Positions 43,169 to 51,656 of a stretch of DNA of 64,000 nucleotides are shown here, piece after piece; position 1 is the first letter of the stretch, and the number at the start of each line of letters is the position of its first letter. The position numbers were made by a program, and so were the translations under genes. The notes beneath the pieces were generated by a model that saw nothing but the letters and a program-made list of their open reading frames with translations, did not search any database and was not told the origin of the DNA. Source of the stretch: Acidovorax radicis N35 (GTDB lineage: Bacteria; Pseudomonadota; Gammaproteobacteria; Burkholderiales; Burkholderiaceae_C); assembly GCF_000204195.1 (NCBI RefSeq), contig NZ_AFBG01000018.1, positions 836,624 to 900,623 of the forward strand. Direction: 5' to 3'.

Positions 43169-43924
43169 TCACCCCCCATCCTGCACACACCCCTCCAGCT
43201 TTCCCCGATCCATCACCTCCACCACCCGATACCCCACCCGCAAGATCCCCTCGTCTTCCCACAGCTTCAACTGCCGGTTCACGCTCTGCCGTGACACCCC
43301 CAGCATGAAGGCCAGGTCTTCCTGCGACACCGCCAGCGTGGTCGCCCCGTCCGAAGCCTCGGGCCGCGCGTCCAGCGTCAGCAGCCGGTGCGCCAGCCGT
43401 ACGGGCAGCGGCTGCAGGATGGCGTCATCGATCCAGGCCAACGCCTGGCGCAGCCGCATGCACACCAGCCTGGTAAACGCCATGTGCACCTGAGGCTGCG
43501 TGTTCACCAGGTGGTGGAAGTCGTCGGCATAGACCACGGCGATCTCGGCCGCATCGACCGCACAGGTGTCGTACACGCGCTCGCGGCCTACGAACAGCGA
43601 CACCTCGCCGAACCAGTGGCCGGGCTCCAGCACGGCGATCACGGCCTCGCGCCCGCCGGGGGCCACCACGCTCACGCGCAGCGAGCCGCTGACCACGCCG
43701 AACAGCGCATCGGGCGCCGAGCCCTTGAGGAACAGCGAATCGCCGCGCTGCAGCTGCTTGTGGTGCGCCACCTGCAGCAGTTGCAGCTGCACATCGTCCG
43801 GCAGGCGCAATCTGTTGGCCGCGTCGGGGGCGGTGAGCGCGTGGGGCGCGTCGGGGGCGGTGAGCGCGTGGGGCGCGTCGGGGGACAAGGTGGGAGAGCG
43901 GGGCGGGGGCGTGCGCAGGGGCAT
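43169..43924 (-). CDS. Crp/Fnr family transcriptional regulator
   Basis: A 251-residue regulator with an N-terminal cyclic-nucleotide-binding-like barrel (LLQVAHHKQLQRGDSLFLKG, LEPGHWFGEVSLFVGRERVY) and a C-terminal Crp-type HTH (LAVSQEDLAFMLGVSRQSVN, RQLKLWEDEGILRVGY). No Fnr-type N-terminal cysteine cluster is present, so it is not an obvious oxygen sensor. The N-terminus holds a short repeat APDAPHALT encoded by a 27-bp tandem repeat. The start is taken at ATG 43924. It is divergent from the SnoaL/SDR operon across 219 bp and may control it. Confidence 0.86.
   Translation of the reverse strand: MPLRTPPPRSPTLSPDAPHALTAPDAPHALTAPDAANRLRLPDDVQLQLLQVAHHKQLQRGDSLFLKGSAPDALFGVVSGSLRVSVVAPGGREAVIAVLEPGHWFGEVSLFVGRERVYDTCAVDAAEIAVVYADDFHHLVNTQPQVHMAFTRLVCMRLRQALAWIDDAILQPLPVRLAHRLLTLDARPEASDGATTLAVSQEDLAFMLGVSRQSVNRQLKLWEDEGILRVGYRVVEVMDRGKLEGCVQDGG
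43821..43884. repeat. 27-bp tandem repeat in the 5' end of the Crp/Fnr gene
   Basis: Two perfect copies (43821-43847 and 43848-43874) of a unit beginning GCGTCGGGGGCGGTGAGCGC plus 10 bases of a third. Being a multiple of three, it adds nine-residue units to the protein without frameshift. Confidence 0.85.
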
Positions 43925-44143
43925 GGGGTGGATGGCGGGCTTGTGCGTGGTGGCGAGCTGAGACGAGCGATCAAGGTGGGTGGCACGGTGTACCGCATGC
44001 GGGGGCGGGGCGGAAGGCCTGTGCGGGTTTGTCCGGGGCCGCAATTGCCAACAACAGACAGTCTGCGAAGGGAGGGCTGCGGATAGTCGATGGCTGTACT
44101 GCGATGCAACGCGCAGATCACCACCTAGACCAAGGAACCCACG

Positions 44144-44695
44144 ATGACGACTGCCACCACCTCCCCAGCCCCACAGACCGCCCTGCAGGCCCTGCGGGAG
44201 AAGACCGTGCTGGACCATTTTGCCGACGAGACCCGCCAGGACTTCGACGCGGTGCTGGACACCTTTCCGCACCCGCACTACGAACTGATTCCGACCGGCG
44301 AGGTGCACGACGGCAACGAGGCGGTGCGTGCCTACTACCTGGCCTCGCGCAAGGCCTTCCCGGACCAGCGGCACGAGATCATCCAGCTGCGCCACACCGA
44401 CGACGCGGTGATCGTGGAGTTCTGGCTGCTGGGCACCCACCGGGGCCCGCTGGGCAACCTGCCGCCCACGGGCAACAGCTTCCGCTGCCGCATGATTGCG
44501 CTCTTCATCTTTGAGGGCGAGCGCCTGGTTTGCGAGCGCGTGTACTTCGACTCGATGACCATGCTGCGCCAGTTGCTGGCCGGCGTGCCGCCCGCGCAGC
44601 TGCCGGCCATTGTGGGCTCGCTCCTGGCGGCGGGGCCCACCAGTGCGCCCGCAGCTTCAGGGCGCCAACCAGAAACCACTGCGGCTGCCGCATGA
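44144..44695 (+). CDS. SnoaL-like (NTF2 fold) polyketide cyclase/isomerase-type protein
   Basis: A 183-residue small alpha+beta barrel protein of the SnoaL/NTF2-like superfamily. KTVLDHFADETRQDFDAVLD, YELIPTGEVHDGNEAVRAYY, HEIIQLRHTDDAVIVEFWLL and a CERVYFDSMTMLRQL end are typical. Such proteins catalyse cyclisation, isomerisation, dehydration or ester hydrolysis with Asp/His pairs. It is the first gene of a four-gene operon; its stop overlaps the SDR start by 4 bp (ATGA). Confidence 0.83.
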   Translation: MTTATTSPAPQTALQALREKTVLDHFADETRQDFDAVLDTFPHPHYELIPTGEVHDGNEAVRAYYLASRKAFPDQRHEIIQLRHTDDAVIVEFWLLGTHRGPLGNLPPTGNSFRCRMIALFIFEGERLVCERVYFDSMTMLRQLLAGVPPAQLPAIVGSLLAAGPTSAPAASGRQPETTAAAA

Positions 44696-45483
44696 CGACG
44701 GGCTCGGCGCTCTCGGGTCACCACGCGGTCATCACCGGCGGCGCACAGGGCATCGGCCTGGCCATTGCCCGGCGCTTTCTGGCCGATGGCGCCAGTGTGT
44801 CCCTGTGGGACCGCGACACAGAGGCGCTCCAGGCCGCCAGGGCCCCGCTGGATGCCAGCGCCCGCATCCACACGGCCCGGGTGGATGTGGCCCATGAGGC
44901 CGATGTCGAATCGGCCGCCCAGGCCAGCGAGGCGGCGCTCGGGCCTATCACCGTGCTGGTGAACAACGCCGGCGTGCTGGGCCCGCTGGCGCCGTTGTGG
45001 GAACACACCCCGGCGCAGTGGCGCCAGGTGATGGAGGTGAACCTCACGGGCGCCTTTCTGTGCTGCCGGGCCGTGGTGCCACGCATGCTGCGGGACCTGG
45101 CTGGCACCCAGCCGCCCGGCCTGGGGCGGCGCATTGTCAACATCGCCTCAGTGGCGGGCAAGGAAGGCAACGGGCTGAATGCGGCGTACTCCGCGTCCAA
45201 GGCTGGGCTCATCGCACTCACCAAGTCGCTGGGCAAGGAGCTGGCGGCGCCGGGCATCCTGGTCAACGCCATCACCCCCTCGGCGGCCGACACGGCGGTG
45301 TTCGATGCCGTACCGGCCGAGCACCAGGCCGCGCTGCGCCAGAACCTGCTTGCGCGCGTGCCCATGGGCCGCTTCGTGTTGCCCGATGAAGTGGCTGCGA
45401 TGGCGGCCTGGCTGGCCTCGGCCGACTGCTCATTCAGCACCGGCGCGGTGTTCGACATCTCGGGCGGGCGCTCGCTCTACTGA
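44692..45483 (+). CDS. Short-chain dehydrogenase/reductase
   Basis: A 263-residue classical SDR. It has HHAVITGGAQGIGLAIARRF (cofactor TGxxxGxG), LVNNAGVLGPLAPLW (NNAG), a Ser in VNIASVAGKEGNG, and the catalytic YxxxK in AAYSASKAGLIALTKSLGKE. The Asp after the second strand (LWDRDTEAL) suggests preference for NAD(H). The reaction is presumably alcohol oxidation or keto reduction in the pathway encoded by this operon. Its start overlaps the preceding stop. Confidence 0.92.
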   Translation: MTTGSALSGHHAVITGGAQGIGLAIARRFLADGASVSLWDRDTEALQAARAPLDASARIHTARVDVAHEADVESAAQASEAALGPITVLVNNAGVLGPLAPLWEHTPAQWRQVMEVNLTGAFLCCRAVVPRMLRDLAGTQPPGLGRRIVNIASVAGKEGNGLNAAYSASKAGLIALTKSLGKELAAPGILVNAITPSAADTAVFDAVPAEHQAALRQNLLARVPMGRFVLPDEVAAMAAWLASADCSFSTGAVFDISGGRSLY

Positions 45484-45509
45484 CCAGCCTACTTCTCCAG
45501 GAGAACTCC

Positions 45510-46583
45510 ATGAAAAGAGACAACGCCCCTTCCACCCTGGTGGCGGTCACGGACTTCGACAGCGCCCGCAGCGCGCCGTCGCCGCAGGACCGCCTGCGCG
45601 CGCTGCGCCGCAGCGGCGCGCAGTTCCGCGAGCGGTTCCTCGACGAGCCGGCCGTGCGCTACGCCCGCAGCTTCGACCTGCTGCGCATTCCCTATCCGGC
45701 CTGGTATGCGTTCAGCGGTGTGTATTCGCAGCAGCTGCTCAAGCCGCACATGGTGCATCTGCTGGCGCGCACGGTACTCATCCAGTTCGAGGATTTCGGA
45801 GGGCAGCTGCGCCACCTGCTGTTCACGCCGGCAGACCACGAGACGGGGCGCGATACGCCGTACTTCCGCCGCCTGAGCGAGCAGACGCCGGCCTTCTTGC
45901 ACAGCACCATCGCGCCCATCTATGGCACCGTGCTGGATGCCCTGGCCAGCGTGGGCGTGGCGCCCGAGCGCATCGACTACATCACTTATGACCACCTGCA
46001 CACGCAGAACCTGCGGCGCTGGCTGGGCACGGGCGGCGGGCCCGGCCTGCTGCCCAACGCGCGCCTGCTGGTGCACCGGCAGGAGCTGGCGAGCGTGGCG
46101 GGCCTCTTGCCCACCCAGGCCGACTGGTACTGCCCCGACGGCCTGCGCGGCGTGGCCGGCGACCGCATCGTGCCATTCGACGGCAGCGTGCAGCTGGGCC
46201 GGGGCGTGGCGCTGGTGCACACGCCCGGTCACACCGAGGGCAACCATTCGCTGGTGTACCGCGTGCCGGACGGCCTGCGTGTGAGCAGCGAAAACGGCGT
46301 CTCGGCCGACAGCTGGGCGCCCGAGGTCTCGCGCCACAACGCCATCCGCCGCTTTGCCAAGGCGACCGGGGCCGAGGTGGTCCTGAACGGCAACACGCAG
46401 GAAAACAGCAACGACCAGTACCTCTCGATGGTGCTGGAGAAGACCATCGCGGGCACCTCGGCGTCGCACGGCTTCAGCAACGTGGTGCCGTCGAGCGAAT
46501 GTTCGCCGCACTGGCTGTTCCCGGGCGCGCCCACGGGCCACCTCTGGGGCGCCACCGAGTCGGGACAGCTGCAGCGCGTGTGA
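45510..46583 (+). CDS. Metallo-beta-lactamase-fold protein with degenerate metal site
   Basis: A 357-residue protein of the MBL fold. The first metal motif, usually HxHxDH, reads DHLHTQ in IDYITYDHLHTQNLRRWLG, keeping two His but losing the Asp and last His. The second, LVHTPGHTEGNHSLVY, is intact. The later Asp ligand appears as SSENG and the last His region as VVLNGNTQEN. Binding of a full dinuclear site is therefore unlikely. CTCCAGGAGAAC precedes the ATG. It lies 26 nt after the SDR and 54 nt before the MFS gene, so it belongs to the operon. Confidence 0.78.
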   Translation: MKRDNAPSTLVAVTDFDSARSAPSPQDRLRALRRSGAQFRERFLDEPAVRYARSFDLLRIPYPAWYAFSGVYSQQLLKPHMVHLLARTVLIQFEDFGGQLRHLLFTPADHETGRDTPYFRRLSEQTPAFLHSTIAPIYGTVLDALASVGVAPERIDYITYDHLHTQNLRRWLGTGGGPGLLPNARLLVHRQELASVAGLLPTQADWYCPDGLRGVAGDRIVPFDGSVQLGRGVALVHTPGHTEGNHSLVYRVPDGLRVSSENGVSADSWAPEVSRHNAIRRFAKATGAEVVLNGNTQENSNDQYLSMVLEKTIAGTSASHGFSNVVPSSECSPHWLFPGAPTGHLWGATESGQLQRV

Positions 46584-46637
46584 CGCCTGCGCACTGCCGG
46601 TGCGCCACGCGACAAGAACAAACCCAGGAGACAACCC

Positions 46638-47960
46638 ATGAACACGGCCACCTATGGCGCGGCTGCGGCGGCATCCGCTGCCACCGAGAACACCAGCTCC
46701 CACGCGCTCTACCGCAAGATCAGCTGGCGGCTCATACCGCTGCTGTTCGTCTGCTACATCTTCAACTACCTGGACCGCACCAACATCGGCTACGCGCAGC
46801 TGCAGATGAAGGCCGACCTGGGCTTCGGCGATGCGGTCTTCGGCCTCGGGGCCGGGGTGTTCTTCATCGGCTACGCGCTGTTCGAGATCCCCAGCAATGT
46901 GATGCTGGCGCGTGTGGGCATGCGGGCCACGCTGCTGCGCATCATGGCGCTGTGGGGTCTGGCATCGGCGGCCACCTTGTTCGTCACCACGCCCACGCAG
47001 TTCTATGTGCTGCGGTTTCTGGTGGGGGTTTTCGAGGCAGGCTTTGCACCCGGCGTGCTGTTCTACCTCACGCTGTGGTTCCCGGCGCAGCAGCGTGCGC
47101 GGGCCACGGCGCTGTTCTTCATGGCCTACGGGGCGGCACCCATTGTGGCGGGCCCGCTGGCGGGGCTGACCATGACGTACCTGGACGGCGCGCTGTCCCT
47201 GCGCGGCTGGCAGTGGCTCTTCGTGGTGGAGGGGTTGCCGTGCGTGTTGCTGGGCGTGCTGGCCTATCGCTGGCTCGACAACCGCCCCGAGGAGGCCGGC
47301 TGGCTCACATCGCAAGAAAAAGCCCAGGTGCGGCGCGATCTGGCGCGGGAGCAAGCCATCGGTGGCGGCGCGCCGCAGTCCTTTGGCAGCGCATTGCGCA
47401 ACCCGCAGGTGTGGCTGCTGGGGTTCATCTCGTTCCTGGTGATCCTGGGCATCTACGCCATGTCGTTCTGGCAGCCAACCCTGCTGCAGTCCATGGGGCT
47501 GTCGGTGCTGCAGATCGGGTTCTACTCGGTGGTTCCGGCGGCGCTGGGCATCGCTGCCACGCTGGTGGTGGCGCGGCATTCGGACCGCACCCAGGAGCGG
47601 CGCTGGCACTTTGCCGTGGGCGCGGTGCTCGGGGCCGTGGGGCTGTCGCTGACGACCCTGTTCATGCACAGCCCCTGGGCGGCCGTGGCCTGCCTGTCGC
47701 TGTCGGCCATGGGGGTGTCCAGCGCCTTCGCGGTGCTGTGGGCCGTGCCCGCCAGCCTGCTGGCCAAGGACGCTGCGGCGATGGGCATTGCACTCATCAC
47801 CACGCTGGGCGGCACGGCAGGTGTGGTGGCACCGGTGATGGTGGGGGCCATCAAGTCGGCCACGGGCGGCTTCAGCCTGAGCCTTTACATCCTGAGTGGC
47901 GCACTGGTGCTGGCGGCGGCGTTGATGGTGGCGGCGGGGCCTCGGCGTCGTGTGGCCTGA
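46638..47960 (+). CDS. MFS transporter, anion:cation symporter (ACS/phthalate permease-like) family
   Basis: A 440-residue, 12-TM importer of organic anions. NYLDRTNIGYAQLQMKADLG at the first loop and FLVGVFEAGFAPGVLFYLTL with WFPAQQRARATALFFMAYGA are ACS-family hallmarks, as in phthalate, hydroxyphenylacetate and hexuronate permeases. It presumably imports the substrate handled by the SDR and SnoaL-like proteins. AGGAGACAACCC precedes the ATG. A family A repeat follows directly. Confidence 0.92.
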   Translation: MNTATYGAAAAASAATENTSSHALYRKISWRLIPLLFVCYIFNYLDRTNIGYAQLQMKADLGFGDAVFGLGAGVFFIGYALFEIPSNVMLARVGMRATLLRIMALWGLASAATLFVTTPTQFYVLRFLVGVFEAGFAPGVLFYLTLWFPAQQRARATALFFMAYGAAPIVAGPLAGLTMTYLDGALSLRGWQWLFVVEGLPCVLLGVLAYRWLDNRPEEAGWLTSQEKAQVRRDLAREQAIGGGAPQSFGSALRNPQVWLLGFISFLVILGIYAMSFWQPTLLQSMGLSVLQIGFYSVVPAALGIAATLVVARHSDRTQERRWHFAVGAVLGAVGLSLTTLFMHSPWAAVACLSLSAMGVSSAFAVLWAVPASLLAKDAAAMGIALITTLGGTAGVVAPVMVGAIKSATGGFSLSLYILSGALVLAAALMVAAGPRRRVA

Positions 47961-47964
47961 TGGG

Positions 47965-48028
47965 ATATAAATGCTATTGTTTTGATAGCTATTTGCGCTT
48001 GATGAACAAGCGCTGGAGGCCAGTTTCC
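47965..48028 (+). repeat. Dispersed palindromic repeat family A, copy 7
   Basis: TAAATGCTATTGTTTTGATAGC, then TTGCGCTTGATGAACAAGCGC and GGAGGCCAGTTTCCTTCAT. Both hairpins are complete. It fills the gap between the convergent MFS and AmpR-like genes exactly. Confidence 0.75.
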
Positions 48029-48029
48029 T

Positions 48030-48905
48030 TCATATTTCTTCCGACGCCATGCGGGCCTGGGCCCTGAGCCAGTCGCTGAACGCCACCAGGGCGCCCGTGG
48101 CCGGGCGCGACTGCAGCCGCGTGAGCCAGTAGGCGCCCTGGTGCAGTTCTTGGGCAAAGGGCTGCACCAGCCGGCCTTGCTGCAGTTCGCGCGTGAACAT
48201 CTTCACCGGCAGCAGCGCCATGCCGGCGCCTTGTGCCGCTGCTTCTGCCAGGGTGAGGGACGAGTCGAACACCGCGCCGCGCACCACGGGGCAGGGGGCG
48301 CCAGCGGCCTCGAACCACGCCGCCCATTCATCGGTGCGGTAGCTGCGCAGCAGCGACTGCCGTGCCAGGTCGACCGACGAGCGCAGGCCGCGGGCCAGCG
48401 CGGGCGAACACATCACGGACATGGGCGCGTCCATGATGCGTTCGGCATGCGTGCCATGCCAGGCGCCGTCGCCAAAGCGGATCGCGCAGTCCAGCCCTTC
48501 GCCCGCCATGTCCACCCGGTTGTTGTGTGTGAGCAGGCGCAGGTCCACAAAGGGGCAGGCCTGTTGAAAGTCGCGCAGCCGGGGCAGCAGCCAGCCCACG
48601 GCAAAGGTGCCCACGGCGCCCACGGTCAACACCTCGCGCGGGCGGGTGTCGCCCAGTTTTTCCAGGGCGCGCTCCAGGCCAGAGAACGATTCCGTCACCA
48701 CCGGCAGCAGCGCCTGCCCCTCGTCCGTCAGCGCCAGCCCACGCGGCAGGCGGCGGAACAGCGGCTTGCCCAGGCGTTCTTCGAGCTTGCGGATGTGCTG
48801 GCTCACGGCGGTCTGGGTCACGTGCAGCTCCTGGGCCGCCCGCGTGAGGTTCAGGTGGCGCGCCGAGGCTTCGAATGCGCGCAGGGCATTGAGAGGTAGA
48901 TGCAT
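48030..48905 (-). CDS. ampR: AmpR-like LysR regulator, divergent to beta-lactamase
   Basis: A 291-residue LysR protein whose N-terminus, LPLNALRAFEASARHLNLTR, then VTQTAVSQHIRKLEERLG, is that of AmpR and the GcvA subgroup. The effector domain has VGTFAVGWLLPRLRDFQQAC and GLDCAIRFGDGAWHG as in AmpR. AmpR senses muropeptides and activates a divergent beta-lactamase gene when cell-wall turnover is disturbed. Here a class A beta-lactamase starts 98 bp away in the opposite direction, the usual arrangement for chromosomal inducible enzymes, which supports the name. Confidence 0.85.
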   Translation of the reverse strand: MHLPLNALRAFEASARHLNLTRAAQELHVTQTAVSQHIRKLEERLGKPLFRRLPRGLALTDEGQALLPVVTESFSGLERALEKLGDTRPREVLTVGAVGTFAVGWLLPRLRDFQQACPFVDLRLLTHNNRVDMAGEGLDCAIRFGDGAWHGTHAERIMDAPMSVMCSPALARGLRSSVDLARQSLLRSYRTDEWAAWFEAAGAPCPVVRGAVFDSSLTLAEAAAQGAGMALLPVKMFTRELQQGRLVQPFAQELHQGAYWLTRLQSRPATGALVAFSDWLRAQARMASEEI

Positions 48906-49003
48906 AAGTTTTTCTGGGGTCTGGCGGCAATTATTATCGATGGTGCCGGGGGGGAGATATCCGTATCGTTCGAGCCTTGCTTCAACTCACCCCTCAATTT
49001 CAT

Positions 49004-49909
49004 ATGCAAAGACGACAGTTTTCCTTGGGTTTTATGGCCGCCACCGCCATGCCTCTTTGGGGTTGCGCGGCTGCCAGCAATGCGGCGAACCAGGACGCAA
49101 CGGCCCGCCAATGGAATGACACCCTCGCCGGCATCGAACACTTCGCCCAGGGCCGCCTGGGCGTGGCCATGCTGGACACCGGTTCGGGCCTGGCGCTCGG
49201 CTGGCGCCAGGACGAGCGTTTTGCCATGGCCAGCACCTTCAAGGCGGTGCTGGCGGGCTGGATGCTGGCGCTGGTGGACCAGGGCAAGGAGCGGCTGGAT
49301 GCCCGCGTGCACTACGCGGCGGCCGATGTAGTGGCGTATTCGCCCGTCAGCGGCCCCCGTGCGGGCGACGGCGGCGGCCTGACGGTGGGCGAGCTGTGCG
49401 CCGCCACCGTGAGCCTGAGCGACAACACCGCCGCCAACGTGCTGCTGGCGCGCCACGGCGGCCCGGCGGGGTTCACGGCCTTTGTGCGGTCACTGGGCGA
49501 CGGCATCACACGGCTGGACCGCACCGAGCCCACGTTGAACGAAGCCAAGGTGGGGGACCCTCGCGACACCACCACGCCGCTCGCAATGTTGCAGACACTG
49601 CAAAAGCTGGTGCTGGGTGATGTACTCACCCCCCCGTCGCGCGCGTGGCTGCAGCGCTGGCTGGTAGATACGAGCACGGGCGACAAGCGCCTGCGCGCGG
49701 GTGTGCCAGGCTGGAAAGTCGGGGACAAGACGGGCACGGCGGGCGACAGTGGCACGGCCAACGATGTGGCGGTTTTGTGGCCCCCGGCTGGTGGCGCACC
49801 GGTGCTGGTGACGTGTTACCTCACGCGGTCTACGGCCAAGCCGGAACAGCGCGATGCGGCGATTGCGCAAGTGGCGCGCGCCGTGGCCACGGCGATCCTG
49901 AATCGATAG
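49004..49909 (+). CDS. bla: Class A beta-lactamase
   Basis: A serine beta-lactamase of 301 residues acting in the periplasm. Catalytic motifs are present in order: AMASTFKAVL (S77-x-x-K80), SDN at 139-141, EPTLN with the general-base Glu at 175, and DKTGTAGDS (K-T-G at 242-244). The N-terminus has a twin-arginine motif (MQRRQFSLGFMAA) followed by WGCAAAS, possibly a lipoprotein cysteine. The ATG at 49004 gives this signal; an upstream in-frame start at 48977 does not. No extra cysteine pair typical of carbapenemases is evident. The spectrum cannot be read from sequence alone. Divergent ampR suggests inducibility. Confidence 0.93.
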   Translation: MQRRQFSLGFMAATAMPLWGCAAASNAANQDATARQWNDTLAGIEHFAQGRLGVAMLDTGSGLALGWRQDERFAMASTFKAVLAGWMLALVDQGKERLDARVHYAAADVVAYSPVSGPRAGDGGGLTVGELCAATVSLSDNTAANVLLARHGGPAGFTAFVRSLGDGITRLDRTEPTLNEAKVGDPRDTTTPLAMLQTLQKLVLGDVLTPPSRAWLQRWLVDTSTGDKRLRAGVPGWKVGDKTGTAGDSGTANDVAVLWPPAGGAPVLVTCYLTRSTAKPEQRDAAIAQVARAVATAILNR

Positions 49910-49959
49910 TGGAGCGCACAGTAATATCGTCGTACTTAGATAGTAGGGGCGAGAACACC

Positions 49960-50202
49960 ATGACGCACGCAGCAAAAGTACCTGGCAAATTTGCGTGGGT
50001 ACTCACCACAGCTATTGGCGCCGTGTTTGTTGCTCTGGGTGTGTGGTTGGTGATTGACCCATGAGCGCCACCGTATGGTGGAAAGGTCGGCTTCGTGTTT
50101 CATTTGGCCTACTTTGCGGCCGGGCAGTACGGACCCGCGATGGTTTTTGCATTGCTTGGCCTGTTTATGTTTTTTTGGGGGCTCAAGCAACGCCGCGGCT
50201 GA
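49960..50202 (+). pseudogene. Small two-TM membrane protein gene interrupted by in-frame TGA
   Basis: From the ATG at 49960 the frame encodes VPGKFAWVLTTAIGAVFVAL plus GVWLVIDP, one membrane segment, then stops at TGA 50062-50064. The same frame continues at once as APPYGGKVGFVFHLAYFAAG, then a second membrane segment (GPAMVFALLGLFMFFWGL) and KQRRG before the stop at 50200-50202. The whole 81-codon frame makes a sensible small protein, so the TGA looks like a nonsense mutation in one gene. Recoding as selenocysteine or a two-peptide design are less likely. It lies between bla and the convergent argA. Confidence 0.6.
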
Positions 50203-50225
50203 TTTGCTCGGCCTCTCTCTAGTGA

Positions 50226-51572
<1,347 letters not shown>

Positions 51573-51656
51573 GGCGGAGGGTGCGGTGGGGCGGGCCTTG
51601 AAACGAAGGAAAAACCGGCAACAACAGGCGGCCCGGTATGGCCGCCAAGTCGCGCA

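Noticed and set aside
45489..47669. 726-residue open frame antisense to the MBL and MFS genes
   Set aside because: Covers two well-supported rightward genes and lacks any recognisable motif.
49004..49909. Calling the beta-lactamase a carbapenemase
   Set aside because: Class A motifs alone do not indicate spectrum, and I see no diagnostic disulfide pair.
50062..50064. Selenocysteine at the in-frame TGA
   Set aside because: No catalytic context, no evident SECIS hairpin directly downstream, and the codon lies in a loop between membrane segments; a nonsense mutation is simpler.
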